Source: Gnetum montanum
Lineage: Eukaryota; Streptophyta; Gnetopsida; Gnetales; Gnetaceae
Length of the DNA stretch: 31,981 nucleotides
Direction of reading: 5' to 3'
Assembly (NCBI GenBank): GCA_015680685.1
Contig: MNCI01004533.1
Location: forward strand, 2,298-34,278
Position 1 is the first letter of the stretch. Every line of letters begins with the position of its first letter. The notes beneath the pieces were generated by a model. That model saw only the letters and a list, made by a program, of their open reading frames with translations, did not search any database and was not told the origin of the DNA. The position numbers and the translations under genes were made by a program. Below are positions 1 to 9,889 of this stretch, piece by piece.

Positions 1-190
1 TGAGAGACTAAAACTAACTCTAACTACAACACTAAGTCCTAGCGTCAGCATCCGTTCCCACTTGTCGTACACACCCTGAACTGTGCAACTGTGGCTACCA
101 AACGCTAATCATTATTGGGATTACCACACGTAACACACGTGCTCGAAGTGGTCGTACTGAGGCACCTAACTAACCTAAGTGTGACAAGAA

Positions 191-370
191 GCTGATTCCT
201 TGACTAGCCGTACACATCCGTAGATGCTTGTAATCAAGTCATACTTGTCCCACGTTCTAGGAGGTAAGGGTGAGAGAATCTAATCGCGATGAGTAGCCGA
301 TTCCTTGGCTTGCCGTACACATTTGTTAATGCTTGTAACCAAGTCGTACTCATGTCGCGTTACTAGGAAA
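191..370 (-). repeat. Imperfect tandem duplication inside the LTR, period about 105 bp
   Basis: The stretch starting at 191 (gctgattccttgactagccg) recurs at 296 (gccgattccttggcttgccg). Both continue with 'tacacat...atgcttgtaa-caagtc-tact'. Each copy is roughly 70-75 bp. The nested element's LTRs (14203, 22875) have only a shorter sequence at this place, so the duplication is specific to this LTR copy or subfamily. Confidence 0.75.
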
Positions 371-604
371 GCAATAAATAACATTAAATAAACCTATCCA
401 TGCGCTGCAAGGTTTATCCACAAAGCTCGTCTTTATTGCCGTACACAACTTGCGTTCAGGTACAAAGCTGCTTGAATAAAGAACCGTTCACTTGGGGGAC
501 TCCTATTGTGGGCACATGGAAAATATTCTATCTCTAGGGTGATCAATCCGCCAGAGCTTCGCTACTTTATGCCTATATTTTCAAATGAGGGGAGTGCTGC
601 CTCT

Positions 605-612
605 TATTTATA
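605..612 (-). promoter_or_regulatory. TATA box of the minus-strand LTR
   Basis: TATAAATA on the minus strand, 65 bp inside the LTR 5' end. It sits at the same place in the alignment as the TATAAATA boxes at 14300 and 22986 and is followed by similar sequence (AAGAGGCA...). Inferred RNA polymerase II promoter of the element. Confidence 0.6.
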
Positions 613-677
613 GATTTGGCGGTGGACCGCGATATCGCGTATGCGATATCGTAGCTTGTGCATATCGCGTCTCATCA

Positions 678-1600
678 GAGTCCATCAGATCCAAAGGTTA
701 ATTGAGCAAGTGGTCAAAGAAGAAGATGAGTTACAGAAAGGGGAAAGTGTGGAGAAGTATGATCAGGACCCTTCCATCCAAAAAAGGGAAGTTTAGTTCT
801 ATGACAGTGAGGAGGAGGCACCACTTGATAAAGTGGTGCAACATAAAACATTACTAATCCAAATATTTTTTTCTAAAATATTAGCCAAGGTAGAAAAAAT
901 GTGGGATTTTTTGGATTAAAAATTTCAAGTTGCTCTCAGAATTGCAAAAGAGTTCAAAGAACAAGGTAGCAATTGTGACTAAAGAAAAATGAAAGAAGTT
1001 GAACATGTCCACCAAAGGGGTAAGGGAAAAGCTACTATCATAGGAGAGGTAGTGGAGTCTAAAATAGATGATGATGGTGGATGTGACATTTGCCACTATG
1101 AGGATCCTAAAGGATGCTATTCTAGTGTGTCACATTTATAAGAGCCTAGGGGGTACACATTGAATCCTAGATTGGCAAGAAGCTAAGCACCTAGGAGGTT
1201 TCATTATTCTCAAGTTAACTATAGGCAATTACATCAACAACAAGCCTACTATCCAAGTGGTGCTCCATTCCAACCTCATGAGCAATACCATCAATGGCAA
1301 CACCAATAATCATGAGGGATTCCACCACCAAGGCAACATTACCCTTATAGATAGCTAATTTTAGTAGTTGATTTTTCTGCATGACTCTTCTAGTCATGTC
1401 TCCTTTCAGCACCATTACTACCCTCCTAAATATTACAAAGCTCAATCTCCAAGAGGGAATCCCCATTTCCATTTTACCCTTCTTATCATTATGCACCTAT
1501 ACCTCACCCCTTAACCTAACTACCACTAGCTTCATCCATGCAGGGTGAAATTCTTGCCCAACTATAGCAAAGAAACACCATGAGGGCTATTAACTTATAG
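678..1600 (+). pseudogene. gag C-terminal half (broken)
   Basis: Begins at the gag stretch HQIQRLIEQVVKEEDELQ, the counterpart of HQIHRLLEQVAKEEGELR in the nested copy near 16260. It continues through SVEKYDQDPSIQKRE and an acidic segment. A decayed zinc-knuckle-like motif, CDICHYEDPKGCY, lies near 1081-1120 (C-x2-C kept, His position altered). A Gln/Tyr/Pro-rich tail runs to about 1500-1600. Several TAG/TAA stops and shifts break it. Gag would form the virus-like particle that packages element RNA; this copy cannot. Confidence 0.8.
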
Positions 1601-1884
1601 CCAGCTCTTTAGCTAAGTGGTTCAGAGAAAAAATCCCAAAAAGACCTATCTTCTAAGTTAGCAGTCCTTCAAAGCTCTCACATACACCTACGATTGATGA
1701 TCTTGCTTTGTCCCCATCCTTTGCAACCTCATTCAAGGTCCCTTCAAAATAAACACCTTCCAAAGTGCATACCGAGATGTGGACCCATGCTGTCATAAAT
1801 TAGATTAAGGCTAGTAACCTTCCTAGGAAAAGCTATGATCTTAGGAGTCCCTTAATTTTATTTCAAATCATTGGGAATGAGCCT

Positions 1885-2271
1885 TGAAAGGCTCTTCTGG
1901 ACTTAGGTTCTGGTGTGAATTTGATTTTTAGTGAAATGTTCAAATCCTAGAACTTGCCTCCACTCAAGAAGAGCAACATTCATCTTGAGTTGGCAAATCA
2001 ACCCATCACTGTTCCCTTGGAATTAGTGAAGGACATTGTAACCACCATATGTGGGTGGTCCTATCCTATTGACTTCCTAGTGATTTGTGTTGGTAACTGC
2101 AAGGGAAACTTCCCAATCATCATGGGAAGGGCTTGGCTGAGCATCATTGATGAATGGTTGGGAATTAGAAACATTTCCTTGAAAATTTACAGAGAAAATC
2201 ATTTCAAAAAGGTAGAGAGGAAGCACATTCCATCCATCACATACAGTGATGCAAGGTGTAACTATGTGTAG
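1885..2271 (+). pseudogene. Retropepsin-like protease domain (broken)
   Basis: The active-site region reads ALLDLGSGVNLIFSEMF with the catalytic Asp codon at 1900-1902. The family's D-S/T-G triad is altered to DLG. After a stop at about 1948, the frame continues in phase with PPLKKSNIHLELANQPITVP and ends with the diagnostic PIIMGRAWLS block, equivalent to PIILGRPFL in Athila/Tat proteases. The same frame, residues and stop position relative to the active site occur at 17383-17769. The protease would cleave the Gag-Pol precursor. It is inactive here because of the stop and the changed triad. Confidence 0.85.
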
Positions 2272-2519
2272 AAATTATGATTCATAAAAAGGACATCTAT
2301 CACAACATGCAAAAAGTGTGCTGATGTGATAGAAATTTAGAGGTGCCTATACACAACAACCACAAAATAGGAGGGCATCCAATGACTTACAAATAATCCT
2401 AATAGCAGCTCAATAATATGCATGGAACCAACTAAGAGCCTTATGAGTACCTACCTTGAAGACATGGATGAATTAGTGTAAGTTCATTGCCAACTCTCTA
2501 ATGATGAACTTGATGAAAT

Positions 2520-3445
2520 CAACTAGGGAGAGTTGGAGATCCCTAAAAGCTTTAAACAGGAGCTCCTTAAGCTAAAACCTTTACTAATTGAAATGGAATA
2601 TATCTTTCTAAATAATGGAAATCCAATTATCATAAATGTCAACTTTGCTCCTGTGTAGAAAAATAAGTTGGTGGAGGTGGTTAATAGATGGTCAAAAATA
2701 TTTTCTTGGTCATATCCTAAACTCACTAGAATTAATCCAAGGATATGTCAACATGAAATCTACATAGATCCTTTCATCAAGTTAAATAGGTAGCCATAGT
2801 GGTGGTTGAATCTGAAACTAAAGTAGATCATGAAAGAGGAGATTGAACAACTTCTCAAGGTGGTGTTCATCTATCCCATTACGGATAATGTGTGGGTTCA
2901 TTATAGTGGCAAATGGAGGACCTATATTGATTTCAAGCTATTGAACATGACAACTTAGAAAGATCACTTTCCATAGTCATTTGTGGACTAGTTGTTGGAC
3001 ACCATTTCTAGGCATTGCTACTATAGCTTTTTAGATAGATATAGTGGTTATACCAAATTTAGATTGTGCTAGAGGATTAGGCCAAAAAAATATTCACAAG
3101 TCCTTAGTGGCTTTTGCATACAAAAAAAATGTCATTTGGCCTATGCAATATGCTTGTAACATTCTAAAGCCTTGTTCATGAATGACTTCTCCACTTATGA
3201 GGCTATGTTTGAGCAAGTCTTGGACTATCTTAAGTAAGTGATGAAAAGGTGTGTGGAGAAAAACCTTAGCCTCAACTGGTAGAAAAGCCACCCAATGGTC
3301 TAGAAAGGTATTGTTTTAGAGCATAAAATTTCTATAAAAAGTGATCAAGGTGAACCCTAAGAAAATAAGGGTCATCCAAGGAATTACTAGATAGCCAAAA
3401 ATAGTCAAAGATGTGAGGTCATTCCTTGGGCACATTGGCTACTAT
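2520..3445 (+). pseudogene. Reverse transcriptase domain (broken)
   Basis: The connector WGELEIPKSFKQELLKLKPL and the pre-RT block ending MKEEIEQLLKVVFIYPI are typical of Athila/Tat Pol. The core shows YSFLDRYSGY near 3025-3050 (catalytic Asp retained) and a degraded primer-grip region. The YxDD box has become FMNDFS at 3175-3189, so the first Asp of the pair is Asn. About 40 bp just before that box is missing relative to the copy at 18700-18745. Frame changes and TAG stops are frequent. This enzyme would copy element RNA into DNA; it is non-functional here. Confidence 0.85.
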
Positions 3446-3479
3446 CAATGATTCATTAAGAATTTCTTTAAGATCACTA

Positions 3480-4000
3480 AACCATTGGTGGAGCTAACAA
3501 AGAAGGATGCCCTATTTTGCTGGACCAAGGAATGCGAGCATGCATTCTAGCATCTCAAGCAAAAGCTCATGGGAACTCCAATTCTACAAGCACTTGACTA
3601 GTCAATACCTTTCCACATCATGAAAGATGCATCAAATTATTCCTTGGAGGTTGTGCTTACATAGTTGGATGATCAAAAAAATCCTTACTATATCCACTAT
3701 GCAAGTAAAGGAATTGTGGATATGCAACTAAATTACATCACAACAAAGAAAGAATTGATGACATTGATGTTCACTTTGGAGAAACTTAGGCACTATGTGC
3801 TTGGGTACAAGGTGTTTGTGCAAATAGACCATAGTGCAATCTAGTTCCTGATGAACAAACCAAAAGTGAGTCCTTGTGCCATATGGTGGCTAGTGATCTT
3901 GCAACAATTTGATCTTATGATGGTACATAAAAAGAGAACAAAGGATGTGGTTGTTGACCACTTGTTTTGGTTGCCATGGGATAACAAAGAGGAGAAGAAT
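3480..4000 (+). pseudogene. RNase H domain (broken)
   Basis: Recognisable in shifting frames: FHIMKDASNYSLE (catalytic Asp of the first strand retained), LDDQKNPYYIHYASK, a TTKKELMTLMFTLEKLRHY helix and VFVQIDHSAI with its Asp retained. It ends at a DHLFWLPWDNKEEKNP block, the counterpart of DHLSRLCWNNKEDEYP at 19519. The nested copy has Asn at the two Asp positions, so the two copies have decayed independently. RNase H removes the RNA template strand during reverse transcription. Confidence 0.8.
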
Positions 4001-4214
4001 CCACTATTATATTAGTTTTCTAATGAACTCCTCTTTCTCAGGGATATAACTAAAAAAATGCCCATTAAATCTAATTGGTACACTCACATTCTCACCTATC
4101 TTCTTACTTAGGATATGCCACAAGAGTGGGACCATATGAAGAAATAACAATTTCTTCACCAGGAAAAATGCTTCATGGAGATCAATGGATATCTTTACAA
4201 GCTATGTGTTGATG

Positions 4215-4469
4215 GCCTAATTCATTGGTGTGTTCTTGATACTGATCAACTGTGTCTCTTCCAAAATTCTTAGGAGTGCCCTTGTGGGGAGCACTATGTT
4301 GGGAGATGCACTATCATTATGATCCTCATGGCAGAGTATTATTGGCCAATACTTTTTAGGGACACTCATTAATTCATTTGCTCTTATGAACACTACCAAC
4401 GTGATTGTGGAATGACTGCTCATATGGAGAAACCTTAGTAGTTGATCCAATCATTTAAGCCATTGATCA
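4215..4469 (+). pseudogene. Integrase N-terminal zinc-binding region, truncated
   Basis: Contains CPCGEHYVGR, ILMAEYYWPILF and a degraded SYEHYQRDCGMTAHMEK, matching the H-H-C-C zinc-binding region at 19810-19990. It retains His in GEHYVG where the nested copy has Tyr. The alignment to integrase stops just after the equivalent of QWIQPLEPF, before the catalytic core DFMG, at 4464-4470. The D,D-35-E core is therefore absent, and the cut coincides with the switch to minus-strand element sequence. Confidence 0.8.
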
Positions 4470-4730
4470 TAAGAAAATTTGCTAGATAAGATAAACCATT
4501 AATAGTTTCCATCACATCTTCTATCTATCCCAAAGGAATGGTAATAGATTAACCTACAAGCTCTAGTCTTTTATTGCACTTTTTTATTGGTGGTAGTTTC
4601 CATGCCTAGTATGTTTTTTGAGATATCAAGTTAACTACAAAACTTGAGTCTAGTAGAACCTTTCATGGTGAATTTTCAACAATTTGTAAATAAATTAGAG
4701 GAATTCTAGGACTTATTCATTTTTAAGGAA
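4464..4730 (-). pseudogene. Retropepsin-like protease domain, truncated (minus strand)
   Basis: The reverse complement gives KVLLDSSFVVNLISQ with the Asp codon at 4650-4648. The triad Gly is changed to Ser (DSG to DSS, a G-to-A type change). PPIKKCNKRLELVG and IPLG-IEDVMETINGLSYLANFLMI follow. The sequence ends before the PIIMGRAWL block, exactly at the tail-to-tail junction. The strongest argument for orientation is the colinear match to 17383-17590. Confidence 0.8.
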
Positions 4731-4989
4731 GATTTTCTACTTTAATTGAATTTGATACTATATTAGTTAGCATGATAGCTATAATTTTTTGATTTGGTTA
4801 TTCTGGAAGCATGGTGATTGTAGGAGCATCTATCATAGGAGGAACTTGATTGGGTGTAGTTCTTACTCTACTAGCCTTTTCTGGATTTCTCTTGAAAAAA
4901 GGAAATTTCCTAGATTTATCTTTAATATTTCTGGTATGATCCTCTTTTTGTATATTCACTGCCCTAGTAGCACTTTTTTTTATGGTTGT

Positions 4990-7209
4990 GATGGTAGTTC
5001 TCTTTGCATAATAGGTGGAAAAATTAGTGGTATAGTGTTTGGACCTTGAAGTGAAGGACTAGCTACTGGTTGGGATATGTAAGAGTTTGGATCCCTCTGT
5101 GAGGTAGTGGACCTATAATATTCTAGTGGATAGTAGGAGGAGGAGGTATGAACTAAAATGTTCCTTGTAGAGATTGGACATTGAACATAGTATCAATAGG
5201 GATCATGCTACTTGTATGGATATTTTTGCCTTAGTTTTGGCATTCTCCATGCTTGTGGTTGTTGCCATTGCTACTGATATTACTCCTATAGTTGAGGATA
5301 AGCTCTTCTTGGATAGTACATTTGTTGGTAGGACTATTAGAAATTACATTGTGGATAAGGAAACTATTTGGACATTTGTTTCTTAATGAATATTGGAATA
5401 AGTACATATGCCTTGGACTCTTATAAGTGGGCCATAATAGGGCAACATCCCTTAGGATATTCATACTAGCACACTTTTCATCTTTCATCATCTTTTGAAT
5501 TGGAGTCCATTAATTTCTCTACTGCAACAAATTTTCCTTTGTTCCTATAGTTCTCTTGCTGATTATCTCTTCTTTTCTTTACTTCAGTTTAGGGCTTGTT
5601 TAGTCTTTTCCTCTACTATCTTCAATGCTATAGAAAATTTTTCATTCATGGAATCCCACATTTTCTCTACCTTGGTTGTAATCATTAACCAATTTATGAA
5701 TTGTTAGATTCTTCTGTTAAATCATGTCTTTCAAAGTTTCCTCTTCTTGTGATTCACATATTCTTACATTCCTTTTCCTTATCACTAGATCTCTATTATA
5801 CTCTTTTGTAGATTCTCTTTTTCTTAACTCCCCTTCTTCTTTTGCTACTTGATCAATGAGTCTTTAAATTCAATGAGCTGTCATCTCACATAATCTCCCT
5901 TGGGCATATACCTAAAAAGTTTCCCTAATCTTATTTCTTAGCTCATCAACGATGTGTTTTTGATAAAATCTTTGTTCTAGAAACCTATGTAATAGTGAAT
6001 ACTATCTTTCCATTGTCACATCAAGGAATTCATGTGTTCCTTATTTCCATCCTTAGATCTATTTTCTTGAATTAGACGCTTTAACATAAGTTTGACACTT
6101 GTCGTTAAAAAGCTCAAGCATGGTACTCCATCTTTGAACTGATTCTAGTTCTAAGGATTTGTACTAGTTCTTTGCTTTCTTTTTAAGTATTCTAGGAAAT
6201 AACTTTAATTTATACTAATAATTGTCAATATTTTTCAAGACACAAGCATCATGAAAAACTTGAAGATGGTGTTGTGGATTTGCATTGTGTCTACTTTCAA
6301 ATTTCTAAATATTTTTCTTGTCTAATCGCTTGATGTGACTATTCCTTACATGTTTGGTAGGAATATACATGGATTCCCTAATATTAATTATATTTTGAGT
6401 GGCCAATAGGGGTTCTTCATAGTCCTTAGGTTTGTAAGCTTTGTTGTAGTAGTGACCTCTCTAATGCTCATGATACTTTCTTTCTTCTCGCTTGATCCTT
6501 TCCCTTCATTTATTTTGGTCATCTTCCTCTTTATCAAGATGCCTTCTTCTATATGCATGACTCTAATGGTCCCTTCATCTTTTTCCATCATGATCCCTCA
6601 GTCTTCAGTCTCTCTTGTCAAAATTTATAGACAAGTATGAGGAAGAAGATGAAGTAGTTGAAGAATAGTACTAGCTAGTTCTTCTTTTATGACTTCTTGA
6701 TTCATGCCTTTTTGAATCAGTGAAGATCTTAGGCCTTGGATTCCTCCTAAGTCTAGAGTCTTCCTTATCTCTTCTAGGAGTTTTTGCAAAAGCTAAATGC
6801 AATTTGATCTTAACGGGATCTTTAATGTAAAAAATTGTTGTTTGTGAATGGAACCCATGAGTTTGATACAACTTCTCAGTGTAAAATATGACATCTTTTT
6901 TTTTTCTAGGATAACAATTTGAGGTGCTTTCTTGCCATTGTTGTTCTCATGTCTTATCTTCATGACAACATTCCTTCTTGCCTAAGCTTTCGTTGGTTGG
7001 TATGGCCTAGTCATGTATTTGATGACATGGTAACCTTCTTGCACATGGCTAAAGTTCGACCTCATAAGGGTTGGTTGACGCATTGATGGTGTTGAATGTT
7101 CTAAATGTAAGAAAATGTTGCCTTGTAAATCTCTCCATCTGAGTTATTCATCCTAGTGAAAAACAAATGTGAAATTAAGATAGTAAGGATCAGTGTGAGC
7201 ATAGGACAT
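4990..7209 (-). pseudogene. gag (broken, minus strand)
   Basis: A likely start ATG is at 7209-7207, followed by the N-terminal block NFTFVFH-DE-LRWRDLQGN, the counterpart of NFTFSFHQDEQLHWHDLEGN near 14982 in the nested element. Then come an Arg/Ser/Asp-rich segment (about 6830-6380), a decayed capsid region (about 6300-5750), a zinc-knuckle remnant YEYPKGCCP near 5430-5480 and a Tyr/Pro/Gln-rich tail to about 4990. Stops and shifts are dense. The plus-strand frames in this interval are antisense shadows, including one at 5174-5386 whose opposite strand is the gag tail. Confidence 0.8.
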
Positions 7210-7435
7210 TTTGGTTTGCATTAATGCACTTCATTATTCTTCATTGTAGTCCTTGTCATGTCTCTTATGAAATTCAATAGTAGGTGGAGATTTTTTTAAA
7301 TTATAGAAGCCATGTTAATTATTTAATGCTTTGTGTGTGTACTTTGGAAATTTTTTTCTAAGTATGATGGATATACTTTGCAACACTTGATATAACAGAC
7401 TCTATAAAATTAACTACTTAGCAAACATTAACACA

Positions 7436-7453
7436 TCCTTGGCAATGGTACCA
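7436..7453 (-). promoter_or_regulatory. Primer binding site, tRNA-Asp type (minus strand)
   Basis: The minus strand reads TGGTACCATTGCCAAGGA, directly after the LTR end. It matches the complement of the plant tRNA-Asp(GUC) 3' end, TGGCGCCGTTGCCGGGGA, at 13 of 18 positions, and all five differences are transitions (C/T or G/A). tRNA-Asp priming is established for Athila-type elements. This site would prime minus-strand DNA synthesis. Confidence 0.75.
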
Positions 7454-7454
7454 A

Positions 7455-8335
7455 TGATGGGTAGTTGGGTATTTCAACACTCAATCATACAAGTCATGAG
7501 TATACACACGCAACCTAATCATAATCCATGGATGGCCAATGTAGATTTACTAGCAGTTAATGTTCAGTTTGCAATTGTTGTCTTCTCATGTTGAGCTAGT
7601 GAAGTTCAATTTGTATGGTTTAAATCTTGATGAGACATATGATAGACTAATGTTTTTTGGCTTTAATTATCCTAAGTGCCAACATTATGAAAGTGGAGAT
7701 AAAGTTTAAACATAAAATCTAAGTCTAAGTATAATAGAAATGTAAATATGATATAGTCTATGGTGATAAGTATCTGCTCATGGCTTACTGTACACATCCT
7801 AGGATCATGTAACCATCATTGGGATTACTAAGTAAATCCAATACTAAGCGAATCAAGTGAACTCACTATTAGGTTACTAAACGGTTACACTTCACACTCA
7901 AAACCAATCGTACTTATATTGCCTTACTATAATATGTTGAAAAAATAAAGTACTTGGAAAATGTAAATGACTTAAGAAAAGTAAACATGCTGAAAGGTAA
8001 CATTAAACTAAGTAAAAGTGAGTGAAGTGAAATGATGCAATGATGAGAAACAATCTTGATCTTTATTTCTAGTCATGAATTGTACCTAAGAACAATCCAC
8101 TCAAGCAAAGATTCCATACCACTATTAAACACCACATTGTAGGTATTCACTCTATTACTAAGTCTAAGTTATGAAAACAAACTGTAAGAATTTGGCTTAG
8201 TGTTTGCAAAATTTATTAGTTTTGACACAATAGTGGATTGGTATTTATAGGCATGATCATGGCTCACTATATCATATCTATGATGACATATGCTAGGTTA
8301 AGATATTGTATCTACAATATCATGGCCTGATAACA
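7455..8335 (-). mobile_element. 5' LTR of the minus-strand gypsy fragment
   Basis: Ends CCATCA on the minus strand at 7455 (TCATCA in relatives), one base before the primer site. It contains the TATAAATA box (8249-8242), the 'attgggattac-aag' motif typical of this LTR group, and a U3 with GATATTGTAGAT as in the LTR at 25587. The outer (5') end is placed at 8335 because the minus strand reads TGTTATCAGG there; this boundary is uncertain by about 10-15 bp. No partner LTR or target duplication remains because the element is truncated. Confidence 0.75.
8242..8249 (-). promoter_or_regulatory. TATA box of the LTR 7455-8335
   Basis: TATAAATA on the minus strand, followed by cca-atcca. It sits about 86 bp inside the LTR 5' end, aligned with the TATA boxes of the other LTRs of this group. 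Confidence 0.55.
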
Positions 8336-8510
8336 AAAAGGTTTTATCAATTATCCTAGTCTTATCCCAATAAAATGCATTGTTGTGTGATTTAAAATCT
8401 ACAAAGGTCTACTCTAAGAGTTTTCTTTTACCATTTATAATTGTGTTTACTTTTTATAGCTTTTTTAGAAGAAGGATTCACCTTTTTTAATATGTTGATT
8501 ATTTGCACTT

Positions 8511-8790
8511 AGGGATGTAGTGTAGTGATGCCCGTTTCTCAAGTCGAAGACTAGGGTTCAAGAGTGGTTGTAGCAACTCAAAGAGGTTCAACTTCTAGTT
8601 ATCTGCCAACCCTCTCAGGATCCGACTTAGGGGGATGAGCACTATGACTCTAGGGCCAAACCCATTTTATTAGGAGAAGGCTAGGATGATGATGATGATG
8701 ATGATGATTATGATGATGTAGTGTATTGGTCAAGATATTCACCTCTTAGAAAGAAGTTTGTAGATTTAATTCCTACCTCAACATCTAACT
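8511..8790 (+). mobile_element. Candidate SINE(s): two tRNA-like heads separated by (GAT)n
   Basis: The first head has a box A-like TAGTGTAGTGA at 8518-8528 and a box B-like GGTTCAA at 8555-8561, 37 bp apart. A body of about 120 bp and a simple (GAT)n run at about 8684-8718 follow. A second head begins in that run, with TAGTGTATTGG at 8719-8729 and a decayed box B, GATTTAATTCC, at 8763-8773, 44 bp apart. Spacing and order fit tRNA-derived SINE promoters, and the simple repeat could be the tail of the first unit. No similar second copy is seen in the window, so family membership is unproven. A chance tRNA-like arrangement remains possible. Confidence 0.45.
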
Positions 8791-8835
8791 GTGGTAGTAG
8801 TGAAGGGATCTAGGGCAAAAATTTAGTGTCTTTAC

Positions 8836-8966
8836 TCATTTTCCTTGGAAGGGTAAATTTCAGCTTTATCCTTCAACCATGTATAGAGGTAGCAAGAAAA
8901 ATTCAAGGTTTGTATTCATTTTCCTTGGATGGGTAAATTTCAACTTTACCCTTTAACCATATAGAG
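8836..8966. repeat. Direct duplication, about 50-bp units spaced 80 bp
   Basis: The unit starting tcattttccttggaagggt at 8836 recurs as tcattttccttggatgggt at 8916. Both continue 'aaatttca-ctttaccctt-aaccat-tagag'. The copies differ at a handful of bases. It looks like a local tandem duplication of non-element DNA. Confidence 0.8.
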
Positions 8967-9884
8967 AATTTTAATACTCCCATTTTAATACAAAGTAATA
9001 AGTGTAATGATACCTAAATATAATCTTCAAATTCATAGACATAAAAAATGAATATATTTTTTTTCTTTAAAGTAAAGAAACTATAAGAAAATAAAATTTG
9101 AACAAAATTATTAAAGACCCTTAAGAAAAGCAAATTATTATGAAACAAAAGTAGAGAAAAAAGATAGAAGAATGTTCTTAAAAAGAAAAATAAAGAAGGA
9201 AAAAAATAAAAGAAAAAAATTAATTAGTTTTACCTCATTTATGATGTGTCAACCATTAAGAGAATTAAAATGAATAATTAAGAGGATTCTAAGAGCATAT
9301 ATAAAGCCTTGGTGAAGTAGAAAAGAGAATGTAAAAAATGAAAGAGAATAGTAATAAAATGTCAAAAAATTCATCATTGTAGTAATAAGTGGTACTTTGC
9401 TTTTCAATTGTGCTTAATATCTTTTGGAGGTGGTTGAGTAAAACACCTAAAATGCATTAGATGCAAGCTTGGAATGAAGGTAGTTGAGCAAAATACATAA
9501 GATATCATTAATGTAGGTTAGGTGTGGAGGTAGCAATAAAGTTCTTATACTTGATACACTAGATGTATATTATAGAGTAGTATATGTGGTTGACATTATA
9601 TTCATGCAAAAACTATAAGAAAAAAAGGTTGTAATGTCAATAGTACCCCTAATAAAATTTACAGGATACGACCAAATCACTAAGAAAAATTGTTGACTAT
9701 CACTATCATTGAAATGATATAAAATGAAACTTTATTATGTTTGAAGACCTATATGATCTATTGGATAGATATAACATTCTCATGAAAAATAAAGATACAT
9801 CCTATAAAGTGACCAGGCACCCATGGGAGCATAAAAAAATTATACAAGATTTTTTGTTGTAACATTATAATACTATCCCAAATA
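8967..9884. other. AT-rich spacer without recognisable gene
   Basis: Long A-rich stretches and no frame with recognisable protein similarity on either strand. The only structure seen is an imperfect tandem duplication at 9427-9526 (ggtggttgagtaaaacacct... then ggtagttgagcaaaatacat..., about 51 bp apart). Probably ancient intergenic DNA, possibly repeats too decayed to recognise. It ends at GGTAA (9885-9889), the left target duplication of the copia element. Confidence 0.6.
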
Positions 9885-9889
9885 GGTAA

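Larger units (their letters stand above)
1..677 (-). mobile_element. Ty3/gypsy LTR, minus strand, cut by the left window edge
   Basis: The reverse complement aligns along its length with the LTRs at 14203 and 22875: the U3 GATATC cluster, the TATAAATA box, the 'gtgaacgg-ttctttattcaagca' stretch, the 'gtacggcaataaaga' polyadenylation region and the paired 'TTGGTAA-CCCA' motifs in U5. Read on the minus strand it starts TGATGAGACG at 677, matching the TGATGA start of the other LTRs. The far end lies outside the window. With its 5' end on the right, it is either a solo LTR or the 5' LTR of an element running leftward. It abruptly interrupts plus-strand gag sequence at 678, so it probably inserted there. 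The first 5 bp beyond it, GAGTC, would be the target duplication, but the partner is not visible. Confidence 0.85.
678..4469 (+). mobile_element. Degraded Ty3/gypsy (Athila/Tat-like) internal fragment, mid-gag to integrase
   Basis: Colinear with the internal region of the nested element at 14203-23704: gag C-terminal half, retropepsin, reverse transcriptase, RNase H and the integrase zinc-binding region follow in the usual gypsy order. No frame stays open for more than about 100 codons. The left end is cut by the minus-strand LTR ending at 677. The right end stops inside integrase at about 4465-4470, where sequence of opposite orientation begins. No LTR, primer site or polypurine tract of its own remains. 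It is a truncated, dead copy. Confidence 0.9.
4464..8335 (-). mobile_element. Truncated Ty3/gypsy element, minus strand (5' LTR, gag, protease)
   Basis: Read on the minus strand from the right: LTR 8335-7455, a tRNA-Asp-type primer site 7453-7436, gag from about 7209 and the start of protease ending at 4464. Everything downstream (RT, RNase H, integrase, polypurine tract, 3' LTR) is missing. The break coincides with the break in the plus-strand fragment 678-4469, so the two partial elements face each other tail to tail. It is related to the elements at 14203 and 25587 by its gag domains, LTR motifs and primer site. Confidence 0.85.

Noticed and set aside
5174-5386. Open frame of 70 codons on the plus strand
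   Set aside because: It lies opposite the tail of the minus-strand gag and resembles the antisense translation of the same gag region at 16740-16976.
8684-8718. (GAT)n run as a microsatellite or CRISPR-like repeat
   Set aside because: Simple trinucleotide repeat without spacers; best explained as a SINE tail or ordinary microsatellite.
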